Origin: Rhodobiaceae bacterium
GTDB taxonomy: Bacteria > Pseudomonadota > Alphaproteobacteria > RS24
Length of the DNA: 64,000 bases
Direction: 5' to 3'
NCBI GenBank assembly: GCA_024639515.1
Contig: JAHEIG010000003.1
Coordinates: 1 to 64,000, forward strand
A program made the translations under genes and the position numbers. Each line of letters starts with the position of its first letter. Position 1 is the first letter of the stretch. Shown in pieces: positions 8,704-17,624 of this stretch. The notes under the pieces were generated by a model. The model made no database searches. It worked only from the letters and a program-made list of their open reading frames with translations, and was not told the DNA's origin.

Positions 8704-9180
8704 TCAGGTCAGCATATCGATTTCGTCATCCGATAAACCGCCCGGCACAATAGTTACCGGAATCCGCATCGGGGCGCGGCCTGAGCCGATTGACGAAACC
8801 AGCGGGCCAGGCCCGCTCGGGTCAGAGCCAGCCGCCAAGACCAGCGTCGAGATTGATTTATCTTCGTCGATGATGCGGGTGATTTCCTCGCTCAACACGC
8901 CGTGGCGAATATGCGTCGTTGGCTTTTGCCCGCCGAGCAGCTCGACCATGCCGGAGCACTCATCAAGAATGGTCTCGGCTTCGTCTAGGGCTTCTTCTTT
9001 CATCAGGCTTTCGACGCCGAGCCAATGCTCAAAGCCGCCCGGCTCAATAACCAATAAAAGCGCCACCGACCCGCCCGTGCCATGCGCACGGCGCGCGGCA
9101 AAGCGCAAAGCGGCGTGGACTTCCGGCGTGCCATCGACAACCACAAGAAACTTGCGAACAAGGTGTTTTTCTAAATCCAT
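8704..9180 (-). CDS. Universal stress protein UspA family
   Basis: A 158-residue single Usp domain (KFLVVVDGTPEVHAALRFAARRAHGTGGSVALLLVIEP at the start; PVTIVPGGLS at the end). The ATP-binding G-2x-G-9x-G-S/T signature is not obvious; the region reads SSIGSGRAPMRIPVTIVPGG, so nucleotide binding is uncertain. Specific function unknown. It lies between nfu and trpS, as is common in alphaproteobacteria. Confidence 0.85.
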   Translation of the reverse strand: MDLEKHLVRKFLVVVDGTPEVHAALRFAARRAHGTGGSVALLLVIEPGGFEHWLGVESLMKEEALDEAETILDECSGMVELLGGQKPTTHIRHGVLSEEITRIIDEDKSISTLVLAAGSDPSGPGPLVSSIGSGRAPMRIPVTIVPGGLSDDEIDMLT

Positions 9181-9221
9181 GGACAGTAGGTTGCCATGTT
9201 TGCCCTATGGCAAACAAGTGC

Positions 9222-10235
9222 CTAATTGCCGAGGAAGCCAACCAATTTGCGCACCTCGCCCATAATCGGCTCGGCAATGGCGCGGGCGCGTTCGGCGCCA
9301 TCGGCCAAAATCGCGTCAATCGTCGCCGGGTCTTCGTTGAGGCGCTTCATCTCGGCACCAATCGGGCCAATTTTCTCAATCGCCAAATCGGCCAAATCGG
9401 TTTTCAAATCAGAGAATTGCTTACCCGCAAAACCAGTCACCACCTCGGCCAATGGCTTGTCGGACAGGGCGGCAAAAATGCCCAGCAAATTCGCCGCTTC
9501 CGGGCGCCCTTCGAGACCCGCCACGGTTTCCGGCAGGGCATCGGGGTCGGTTTTGGCTTTGCGGATTTTCTTGGCAATGTCATCGGCTTGGTCACTCATG
9601 GTGATGCGCGACAAATCAGACGGGTCTGATTTCGACATTTTCTTGCTGCCGTCGCGCAAAGACATGACGCGCGTCGCATCGCCCAAAATCAACGGCTCTG
9701 GCTGCGGGAAGAAATCCGCCGCGTTGAAGTCATTATTAAACTTCTGAGCAATGTCGCGGGCCAGTTCCAGATGTTGCTTCTGATCTTCACCGACCGGCAC
9801 ATGGGTGGCTTTATACAGCAGAATATCAGCCGCCATCAGATTGGGATAAACATACAGCCCAACCGAGGCTTTCTCGCGGTCTTTACCAGCTTTTTCCTTG
9901 AACTGGGTCATCCGGTTGAGCCAGCCCATACGGGCCACGCAATTGAGCACCCACGCCAACTCAGCATGTTGCAGCACTTGCGCCTGATTGAACACAATAT
10001 GGCTTTTCGGGTCGACGCCCGCAGCGATGAAAGCGGCCGCGACTTCGCGCGTATTGGCGGCTAATTCGGCAGGGTCTTGAAACACCGTGATGGCGTGCAT
10101 ATCAACCACGCAATAGAGACATTCATGGGTCTGCTGCAGGCCGACGAAATTACGTATGGCGCCGAGATAGTTTCCCAGATGCAAATTACCGGTTGGCTGA
10201 ACGCCAGATAAAACACGCGGTGTCGGCTGTGTCAT
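9222..10235 (-). CDS. trpS: Tryptophanyl-tRNA synthetase
   Basis: A 337-residue class I aminoacyl-tRNA synthetase charging tRNA-Trp. The HIGH equivalent is [11 protein letters not shown] near residue 16 and the KMSKS loop is [12 protein letters not shown]. Length matches bacterial TrpRS. Start ATG at 10235 with AGGAG upstream. The glnD-murJ-trpS order is conserved in alphaproteobacteria. Confidence 0.97.
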   Translation of the reverse strand: MTQPTPRVLSGVQPTGNLHLGNYLGAIRNFVGLQQTHECLYCVVDMHAITVFQDPAELAANTREVAAAFIAAGVDPKSHIVFNQAQVLQHAELAWVLNCVARMGWLNRMTQFKEKAGKDREKASVGLYVYPNLMAADILLYKATHVPVGEDQKQHLELARDIAQKFNNDFNAADFFPQPEPLILGDATRVMSLRDGSKKMSKSDPSDLSRITMSDQADDIAKKIRKAKTDPDALPETVAGLEGRPEAANLLGIFAALSDKPLAEVVTGFAGKQFSDLKTDLADLAIEKIGPIGAEMKRLNEDPATIDAILADGAERARAIAEPIMGEVRKLVGFLGN

Positions 10236-10268
10236 TTTGTGCTCCTGTTGCCGTTATCTTATGGCCAA

Positions 10269-11834
10269 TTATACCCGTCTGCGCAAGCTGCGTAATTGCG
10301 CGCGCGTGATGCCGCCAAGGCCAAGAGCCGCGACGATAAACATCGCCGTGCCGCCAGCAACCATCCCCGCCACCCATAAAAGGCTGCCGGTAAAATGCGA
10401 CGGGAAAGCAATCATGTGCACCGCCGCCATCAAAGCCACCCCCATGATGAGGCTGGCCGCGAGTTGACCGGCCAGCTGACGCATCACAGGGCGATCTAGC
10501 GACCAAACAGAATGTCGGATTAAACGCTCCAGCATTAACATCAATGTCACCCAGCCAGCGGCACTTGTGGCATAGGCGATGGCCATATGGCCGTATTCTG
10601 GAAACAGGCCAATCGACACGGTGAGGTTGACGACAACCCCGACTCCGCCATGGATGAGCGGCGTGCGCGTGTCTTTGCGGGCAAAGAATGACGGCTGCAG
10701 GGCACGGATCAAAACAAACGCCGGCAAGCCAAAGCACAGCGCCTGCAAAGCACGGGCGGTTGCCAGAGTGTCATCGGCGGTAAACGCACCGCGCTCGAAA
10801 AGCACTTCGACGGCCGGCCCAGCCAAAATATAAAGCCCCAGTGCCGCCGGAATGGTCAGCCCCGTCGCCACCAACACTGCGCCACTTTGGCTGGCCCGCG
10901 CGCTGGCCTCATCATTGGCCGCCACATGGCGCGATAAATTGGGCAATAAAGCGACAGACAAAGCCACGCCAATCACCCCTAAGGGAAGCTGGTAAAGCCG
11001 GTCCGCATAATAAAGCCACGCCGCCGCGCCTTGTTGTCCGGTGGCAATCGAGGTGCCGACCAGCAAATTAATTTGCGCGATACCCGAGGCCAAAAGCCCG
11101 GGCAGCAACAGCGTGAAAAACACTTTCACATCCGGTGTCCAGCGCGGCCATGTCAGTTTCAAGCGCAAGCCCGAGCGCCATGCCGCAACAAACACAAAGG
11201 CAAACTGAACCAAGCCAGCCACCGCCACACCCCAAATCAGATAATCAATCGCCACCCCGCTGGCCATGACAGCAACAGCCATGGCGAGGATCAAAACCAC
11301 ATTCAGCAATAGCGGGGCAAAAGCCGAGGCGATAAAATGACCCTTGGCATTAAGCATGGCGCCAAATAGAGACATCACCGACATAAAAATAAGATAGGGA
11401 AAACTGATGCGGGCATAATGCACCGCCTGTTCAAGTTTTTCCGGCGAGCCGACAAAACCTTGCGCCAATGCGGCAATCAGAAACGGCATGAAAATTTCCG
11501 CCAAAATCGTCAAGATAATCAGCGAGGTGATTAATATCGAAAAAACCCGCGTGGCGAATTGCAGGGCAAAAGACTGGCCCTTAGTCTGTAGGGCTTCAGA
11601 GAACAGCGGCACAAAGGCGGAGTTAAAAGCCCCTTCGGCAAAAATCCGCCGAAACAAATTCGGCAGCCGGAAAGCAATCACGAAAATTTCTGCGAACGGG
11701 CCGGTGCCGAGCAGGGCGGCGATAAACAAATCGCGTATAAAACCAGCCACGCGGCTGGCCATCGTCCCGACCCCAACCACCATAGCGGCTGGCAAGCGCT
11801 GCTTAGGTTGCTGTGATGTTCCGGACACGGTCAT
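10269..11834 (-). CDS. murJ: Lipid II flippase MurJ
   Basis: A 521-residue polytopic membrane protein of the MATE/MVF superfamily with about 14 hydrophobic segments. The N-terminus GVGTMASRVAGFIRDLFIAALLGTGPFAEIFVIAFRLPNLFRRIFAEGAFNSAFVPLF is diagnostic of MurJ/MviN. It flips lipid-linked peptidoglycan precursor across the inner membrane. The C-terminus ends in a short basic tail (RSLRRRV). It starts 7 nt after glnD. Confidence 0.96.
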   Translation of the reverse strand: MTVSGTSQQPKQRLPAAMVVGVGTMASRVAGFIRDLFIAALLGTGPFAEIFVIAFRLPNLFRRIFAEGAFNSAFVPLFSEALQTKGQSFALQFATRVFSILITSLIILTILAEIFMPFLIAALAQGFVGSPEKLEQAVHYARISFPYLIFMSVMSLFGAMLNAKGHFIASAFAPLLLNVVLILAMAVAVMASGVAIDYLIWGVAVAGLVQFAFVFVAAWRSGLRLKLTWPRWTPDVKVFFTLLLPGLLASGIAQINLLVGTSIATGQQGAAAWLYYADRLYQLPLGVIGVALSVALLPNLSRHVAANDEASARASQSGAVLVATGLTIPAALGLYILAGPAVEVLFERGAFTADDTLATARALQALCFGLPAFVLIRALQPSFFARKDTRTPLIHGGVGVVVNLTVSIGLFPEYGHMAIAYATSAAGWVTLMLMLERLIRHSVWSLDRPVMRQLAGQLAASLIMGVALMAAVHMIAFPSHFTGSLLWVAGMVAGGTAMFIVAALGLGGITRAQLRSLRRRV

Positions 11835-11841
11835 TTGTCGC

Positions 11842-14655
11842 CTATGCTACTTTATCGGCGCGCCGCCGTGGTTGGCTCGCCGCCGCCGGATTTTTAGTCG
11901 CTTTGGTCAGGGCTTTTATCAGCCCCTCCCGCTTGCTACGCGAGGCAATTTTATCACCGGTCAAATCATGCACATACATCACATCGACGGCACGCTCGCC
12001 AAACGTCGCAATGCGGGCGGCTGAGATTGTCACATTCATATCAAGCAGTGTGCGGGTCAAAGAATACAGCAGCCCAGGGCGATCCAGCCCGCTGACTTCA
12101 ATGACACTGGCGTCGTCGGACAAATCATTGCGGACGAGAATTTCTGGCGCCACATCAAACGCTTCAATCTTCTTATTGCGACCCACCTCGTCGAGATGAT
12201 CGGGCGGCAGAATTGAGCCGTCGAGAACCCCGAGCAAGGTCTGCCGGAAACGCTCGGCTTGCGAGGCCTCCAAGGGGCCGGTCTCGCCGGCCCGCTGAAC
12301 ATGCAGGCTGTCAATCGCCATGCCGTCGCGGGTGGTTGAAATGCGGGCATCGAGAATGGTCAAATCAGCCACCGCGCACGCCCCTGCAATACGGGCAAAC
12401 AGGCCCGCATGGTCTTGTGCGATAAAGGTGACTTCCGAGCAATCGCGCATCGTGTCCGGCACAATATCAATCAAGATCGGGTCATCTTTCATGGCGTCAA
12501 TCATATCGGCGTGGCGCAGATGGGCGTCAATCGGGAAGCTATTCCAGTAGCTGGCCGCGTGACGCTGCAAATAAGCTTCATATTGGCCGTCGCTCCACCC
12601 ACCTTCATGCGCCATGGTAAAGGCCTGCTGGGCACTTTCGACCCGCTCCTTGAGCTGCGATGCGTCGCCAAGGCCCGACATGGTGCTCAGCGCCGCATGA
12701 TAAAGCTCGCGCAATAATTGCGCCTTCCACGGATTAAACACGCCCGGGCCAACCGCTTTAATATCGACCTCGGTCAGCACATAAAGATGTTCTAACCTCT
12801 CCGTGGTGCCGACACTGGCAACGAAATCTTGAATGGTGCGCGGATCCGATAAATCGCGCCGCTGGGCGACATCGCTCATCACCAAATGCTCGAGCACCAG
12901 CCATTCCGTTAGTCGGGTTTCGGCCTCGCTAAAGCCGAGGCGCGGCCCTAAGGTGCGGGCAATGCGGGCGCCAGCGATGGAGTGGTCTTCGGGGCGGCCT
13001 TTGGCAATATCGTGCAACAAAGTGGCGAGATAAATCACCCGCCGATTAATTTTACCGGCTTTCATCAGGCCATAAGTCTGCGGATGCTCGTCAGCCTTTT
13101 CACCGCTTTCGATTTCGCGCAACAAGCCAATGGCGCGCAGCAAATGTTCATCGGCCGTATAGTGGTGATACATATTGAACTGCATCAGGGCGACGATGCG
13201 GCCAAAATCTGGCACAAACCGCCCGAGCACACCGGCTTCGTTCATCCGCCGCAAACTGCGTTCTGGGTCTTTGCGCGAGGTCAGAATATCGAGAAATAAT
13301 TTATTCGCCTGCGGGTTTTGGCGCAAATCAGCATTGATTTTTTTCACCTCGCGGGTCACCGCGCGCATGGTGTCGGGGTGGATGTCGAGCTTGAACTTAT
13401 CGGCAAGATGGAACACACGAATAAGATTAACCGGGTCGGTTTCAAAAATATCCGGTTCGGCCATGGTCAGGCGCGCCCCGTCAATGGTGAAGCCTTCGAC
13501 TTTTTTGTGACGCCGGAACAAAGCCGGCATGCGCACACGCGACGGTTTCTTCTTTTGCTGCTCCTCTAGTGAGGCGCAGAAAATCGCCGTCAAATCGCCG
13601 ACATTTTTGGCCACCAGAAAATACCGGCGCATGAATTTTTCCACCGACTTCATGCCAGCGCTGTCGCCATTTTCAAAGCGTTGCGCCAGCGGTTTTTGCA
13701 AATCAAAACTCAGGCGTTCTTCGGCCCGGCCGGTGATGAAATGCAAATGGCAGCGCACTTCCCAAAGGAATTTGTCGCAGCGACGGAACAGCCGCAGCTC
13801 CTCCGTGGTCAGAACACCGAGATCGACCAGCGCATCCAATTTATCGATTTGGTAGCTATAGCGGGCAATCCAAAACAGCGTATTGAGATCGCGCAAGCCG
13901 CCTTTGCCCTCTTTCAAATTCGGCTCAACCAAATAGCGCGACTGACCAGCCCGCAAATGGCGGTTGTCGCGCTCTTCTAATTTGGCGGTGACGAACTCTC
14001 GGGCTGAATTGGCGACAATCTTGGTTGAGAAGGCTTCTCTAAACTCGTCATAAAGTTTTTCAGCCCCCCATAAGAAACGCTTTTCCAGCATCGCGGTGCG
14101 GACGGTGAAATCATTTTGCGCTTGCGTCAGGCAGTCACTAATTGTGCGGGTGGCGTGGCCGACTTTCAGGCCAGCATCCCACAGCATATAGAGGATATAT
14201 TCGACAAAGCTCTCTGAGGTCGCGTTGCGCTTATAAGGTAGCAGGAACAGCAAATCGATATCCGAATGCGGCGCCAAACGGCCACGGCCATAGCCGCCAA
14301 CCGCCAGCACGGTGACTTTCTCAGCATCCGTCGGGTTGGACAAAAACAACACATCGGCGGCGACATAAGTGGCCAGCGCGCGCAAGATATCGTCTTGCAG
14401 GGCGGATATAAATTCGGCGCATTGGGCACCCTTCAGCTTTTTGCTTTCCAGCCCGTCGCGGGCTTGAGCGTGACCATCGCTGAGAATTGTTTTGAGGACG
14501 CCCAAAACCGCCATGCGCTGGGCGTTTTCATTGCCCGCTTCGGTTTTGGCGGCGTCGCGAAATTGCGCAAGGATTTGCGTTTCCCGCGCGCTCGGCGCAT
14601 GAGGCGGTGTCTTTTGTAGCAAATGGGAGGCTTTCGCCGCAGATTTACGCGCCAT
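11842..14655 (-). CDS. glnD: Bifunctional uridylyltransferase/uridylyl-removing enzyme GlnD
   Basis: A 937-residue nitrogen sensor that uridylylates and de-uridylylates PII proteins in response to glutamine. The nucleotidyltransferase motif GGYGRGRLAPHSDIDLLFL is in the first 140 residues. An HD domain follows (LLHDIAKGRPEDHS), then two C-terminal ACT repeats (TFIAQDHAGLFARIAGACAVADLTILDARI and VSGLDRPGLLYSLTRTLLDMNVTISAARI). It is full length. It is followed closely by murJ on the same strand. Confidence 0.97.
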   Translation of the reverse strand: MARKSAAKASHLLQKTPPHAPSARETQILAQFRDAAKTEAGNENAQRMAVLGVLKTILSDGHAQARDGLESKKLKGAQCAEFISALQDDILRALATYVAADVLFLSNPTDAEKVTVLAVGGYGRGRLAPHSDIDLLFLLPYKRNATSESFVEYILYMLWDAGLKVGHATRTISDCLTQAQNDFTVRTAMLEKRFLWGAEKLYDEFREAFSTKIVANSAREFVTAKLEERDNRHLRAGQSRYLVEPNLKEGKGGLRDLNTLFWIARYSYQIDKLDALVDLGVLTTEELRLFRRCDKFLWEVRCHLHFITGRAEERLSFDLQKPLAQRFENGDSAGMKSVEKFMRRYFLVAKNVGDLTAIFCASLEEQQKKKPSRVRMPALFRRHKKVEGFTIDGARLTMAEPDIFETDPVNLIRVFHLADKFKLDIHPDTMRAVTREVKKINADLRQNPQANKLFLDILTSRKDPERSLRRMNEAGVLGRFVPDFGRIVALMQFNMYHHYTADEHLLRAIGLLREIESGEKADEHPQTYGLMKAGKINRRVIYLATLLHDIAKGRPEDHSIAGARIARTLGPRLGFSEAETRLTEWLVLEHLVMSDVAQRRDLSDPRTIQDFVASVGTTERLEHLYVLTEVDIKAVGPGVFNPWKAQLLRELYHAALSTMSGLGDASQLKERVESAQQAFTMAHEGGWSDGQYEAYLQRHAASYWNSFPIDAHLRHADMIDAMKDDPILIDIVPDTMRDCSEVTFIAQDHAGLFARIAGACAVADLTILDARISTTRDGMAIDSLHVQRAGETGPLEASQAERFRQTLLGVLDGSILPPDHLDEVGRNKKIEAFDVAPEILVRNDLSDDASVIEVSGLDRPGLLYSLTRTLLDMNVTISAARIATFGERAVDVMYVHDLTGDKIASRSKREGLIKALTKATKNPAAASQPRRRADKVA

Positions 14656-14720
14656 TCAACTGGTCTCCGTCGTTGTCTTAAATGTAGTTATAACACAAAG
14701 CTTGGCGTGTGTATGGCGTG

Positions 14721-17393
14721 CTATCCGAGATCTTTCAAGCGATATAGCCAATCCAGTGCTTCGCGCGGGCTTAATCTATCCGGCTCTAGGGTTTCCAATG
14801 CTTCGCGCAGCGCGTCGGTTTCCGGCTTATCGATCGGTTGCGGGCTAAATAACGGTAAGCCTTCAAGGGCTGGCGCGGTTTGCGTGGCGGCGCGGTTTTC
14901 TTCAAGCAGGGCCAGCACGGTGCGGGCCCGCTCGACCACTTGCGCTGGCAGGCCCGCCAATTGCGCCACATGAATACCGTAAGAGCGGTCTGCCGCGCCG
15001 CGCCCGACCTCATGCAAAAACACCAATTGCCCCTGATGCTCGCGCACCATCATCGAGGCATTGGCCAATCCATCAAGGCGCTCGGCCAATCCGGTCAGCT
15101 CGTGATAATGAGTGGCGAACAGCGTTCGGCATCCGGCCCCGTCATGCAGATATTCAACTGCTGCCCAGGCAATCGACAGGCCGTCAAAGGTCGCGGTGCC
15201 ACGGCCAATCTCGTCGAGAATAACCAAAGCCCGTGGGCCAGCCTGATTGAGGATAGCCGCCGTCTCGACCATTTCGACCATGAAGGTCGAGCGCCCGCGC
15301 GCCAAATCATCCGCCGCCCCGACGCGGCTAAATACGCGGTCAATCAGGCCAATATGGGCTTTTTCAGCGGGCACGAAACTGCCCATTTGCGCCAAAATCG
15401 CAATCAACGCATTCTGCCGCAAATAGGTCGATTTACCGGCCATATTCGGGCCGGTGAGCAATTTCAACCGCGCCACCTCCGTGGCTGAGGCATCGAGCGC
15501 GCAATCATTAGCAATAAAGCGGCCATTTTGTTCGGCCATCAATGCCGCCTCGACGACGGGGTGGCGACCAGCCGTCACATCAAACAGCAAACTATCGTCA
15601 ACCTTAGGCGCAATCCAGTTGCGCTGCGCCGCCAGCTCAGCCAGCGCGGCCGTCACATCCAGCCCCGCCAGCGCCTCGGCACAAGCACTTATCGCTTCGC
15701 CGAGCGCCAAAATTTGCTGGCAAAGCTGCTGATAAATTTCCAACTCCAAAGCCAAGGCGGTTTCACCGGCGCGGCTAATCTGACCGGCTAACTCAGACAG
15801 CTCAGCGGTGGAAAAGCGCACCGAACTGGCCAGCGTCTGGCGATGAATAAACTGCTCTTGGTGCGGCGGGGCCATCAGCTTGTCGCCTTGCTGGGCCGGT
15901 ACATCAATGTGATAGCCGAGCACGCCATTATGCTTGATCTTCAGCGCCTTGACGCCGGTTTCCTCGGCGTATTTTTGCTGCAAGCCAGCAATCACGCGGC
16001 GGCTTTCGTCGCGCAATTGCCGCGCTTGATCAAGGCCTGCATGCACGCCCTCGCGGACAAAGCCGCCATCGCGGGCCAGCACGCCGGGCTGCTCGACCAG
16101 ACTGGCGACCAGGGTTTCAATCAGCGTGTCAATCGCCGCCCTGTCGCTGGATAGCTGGCGGGTGAGGTGCAGCAGTTCAGCCGGTGCCGCCTCGGCCTCC
16201 ATCAATAAGGCGTTTTGCCCGCGTGCCGCTTCCAGCCCTTGCGCGATGGCCAGCAAATCACGCGGGCCGCCGCGTTGCATCGACAAACGCGACAAGGCCC
16301 GCGCCATATCCGGTGCCGCCTTTAGGCCGCGGCGTATGTCGTCGCGCAAACCGGCCCGCTCGACACAAAACGCCACCGCCTGCAAACGCTGTTGAACGGC
16401 GTCCAGCTCGGCCAAAGGCGCCGCCAAGCGTTGCCCCAGCAAGCGCCCGCCGGATGCGGTGACCGTCATGTCAATGGTCGCCAGCAAACTGCCCTTGCTG
16501 TCACCGGCCAGCGTGCGGGTCAGTTCGAGATTGGCCCGCGTCGCCGCATCAATGCCCATATAGGCGCTGGTGTTTTCCAGTGCTGGCGGGGCCAAGCGCG
16601 GCACATGATCAATCTGGGTTTCCTGCAAATAGGCCAGCAACAAGCCGCAGGCCGTGGTCTCGGCGCGCCCCAGATCGCCGAAGCCGTCAGCTGTTGAGAC
16701 GCCGTAAAAGTCACACAATAAGCGATTGGCCACGGTCGACGACATATCCTCAACCGGCGCGATAACCGCCTCGCTTTGGCCCGACATCTCGTCGAGCATT
16801 GCCGCCTCAATATGGGCAGGGCGCAAAATTTCGCGCGGCGCCAAACGCGCCATTAATCCAGCCAACCCCGCCGCATGGGTCGGCATGACGCCAAATTCAC
16901 CGGTCGACATATCCAGCCACGCCACCGCCAGCGCCTCGCCCGCCGCCGCCACGGAAGCAATATAATTATGCGCACGCGCCTCCAACAACGCTTCTTCGCT
17001 GAGCGTGCCCGGCGTCACCAAGCGCACCACTTCGCGGCGCACGACAGATTTCGAGCCGCGCTTTTTGGCCTCGGCAGGGTCTTCGGCTTGCTCGCAAATC
17101 GCCACCCGGAACCCTTTGCGGATAAGCCGCTCGAGATAGGCTTCGGCGGCATGATACGGCACCCCACACATCGGGATATTCTGCCCCAAATGCTTGCCGC
17201 GATGGGTCAGGGTAATGTCCAAAGCGGCGGCCGCGCTCACCGCATCATCGAAAAACAATTCGTAAAAATCACCCATGCGATAGAACAGCAAAGCGTCTTG
17301 GTAATTGGCTTTGATTTCGAGAAACTGCGCCATCATCGGCGTTGGCTTGGCATCGCTCTTATCAATTTGGGGTGTCGGCTCAGCGGGGGTCAT
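14721..17393 (-). CDS. mutS: DNA mismatch repair protein MutS
   Basis: A mismatch-recognition ATPase of 890 residues from the ATG at 17393; the track start at 17417 is a GTG that adds eight residues. The N-terminal mismatch-binding domain has MMAQFLEIKANYQDALLFYRMGDFYELFFDDA, including the Phe-x-Glu wedge (GDFYELF). The ATPase has Walker A TGPNMAGKSTYLRQ, and Walker B LVILDEIGRGTATFDG follows. The C-terminus SPREALDWLYRLKDL is typical. The glnD stretch begins 65 nt downstream. Confidence 0.97.
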   Translation of the reverse strand: MTPAEPTPQIDKSDAKPTPMMAQFLEIKANYQDALLFYRMGDFYELFFDDAVSAAAALDITLTHRGKHLGQNIPMCGVPYHAAEAYLERLIRKGFRVAICEQAEDPAEAKKRGSKSVVRREVVRLVTPGTLSEEALLEARAHNYIASVAAAGEALAVAWLDMSTGEFGVMPTHAAGLAGLMARLAPREILRPAHIEAAMLDEMSGQSEAVIAPVEDMSSTVANRLLCDFYGVSTADGFGDLGRAETTACGLLLAYLQETQIDHVPRLAPPALENTSAYMGIDAATRANLELTRTLAGDSKGSLLATIDMTVTASGGRLLGQRLAAPLAELDAVQQRLQAVAFCVERAGLRDDIRRGLKAAPDMARALSRLSMQRGGPRDLLAIAQGLEAARGQNALLMEAEAAPAELLHLTRQLSSDRAAIDTLIETLVASLVEQPGVLARDGGFVREGVHAGLDQARQLRDESRRVIAGLQQKYAEETGVKALKIKHNGVLGYHIDVPAQQGDKLMAPPHQEQFIHRQTLASSVRFSTAELSELAGQISRAGETALALELEIYQQLCQQILALGEAISACAEALAGLDVTAALAELAAQRNWIAPKVDDSLLFDVTAGRHPVVEAALMAEQNGRFIANDCALDASATEVARLKLLTGPNMAGKSTYLRQNALIAILAQMGSFVPAEKAHIGLIDRVFSRVGAADDLARGRSTFMVEMVETAAILNQAGPRALVILDEIGRGTATFDGLSIAWAAVEYLHDGAGCRTLFATHYHELTGLAERLDGLANASMMVREHQGQLVFLHEVGRGAADRSYGIHVAQLAGLPAQVVERARTVLALLEENRAATQTAPALEGLPLFSPQPIDKPETDALREALETLEPDRLSPREALDWLYRLKDLG

Positions 17394-17435
17394 GCCCGCA
17401 GTGTAGCAGAGCGACACGGTGAAAGAAGCCCCCAG

Positions 17436-17537
17436 ATGTCGCAGAATGACAAAAACATGTTGAATTTTCTTGGCTTTTTCGGCTTGCTTGTTCTTGTTTT
17501 ATGGCTTTTAAAGCCCTACAACATGAGGCCATGGTGA
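17436..17537 (+). CDS. Possible 33-residue single-span membrane microprotein
   Basis: A short ORF within the longer shadow ORF on the track, starting at ATG 17436 and ending TGA 17537. It begins MSQNDKNMLN and continues FLGFFGLLVLVLWLLKPYN. The product would be a polar N-terminus, about 17 hydrophobic residues ending in Lys-Pro, and a basic tail, which is the layout of a small inner-membrane protein. There is no strong Shine-Dalgarno (GAAAGAAG lies about 9 nt upstream). It sits in the 230-nt divergent gap between mutS and maeB. The T-rich DNA could give this hydrophobic pattern by chance, so the call is tentative. Confidence 0.3.
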   Translation: MSQNDKNMLNFLGFFGLLVLVLWLLKPYNMRPW

Positions 17538-17624
17538 GCTGAGGCTTGCCGAATACCCTTTCGGATATTCGATTGAGATTTTGTGAGGGGTTAATGTCGG
17601 TCGAACAGACCAAAAGGGACGGCG

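Noticed and set aside
17549-17570. Hairpin CGAATA...TATTCG upstream of maeB
   Set aside because: Short stem, no T tract, no riboswitch-like architecture; not enough to call a regulatory element.
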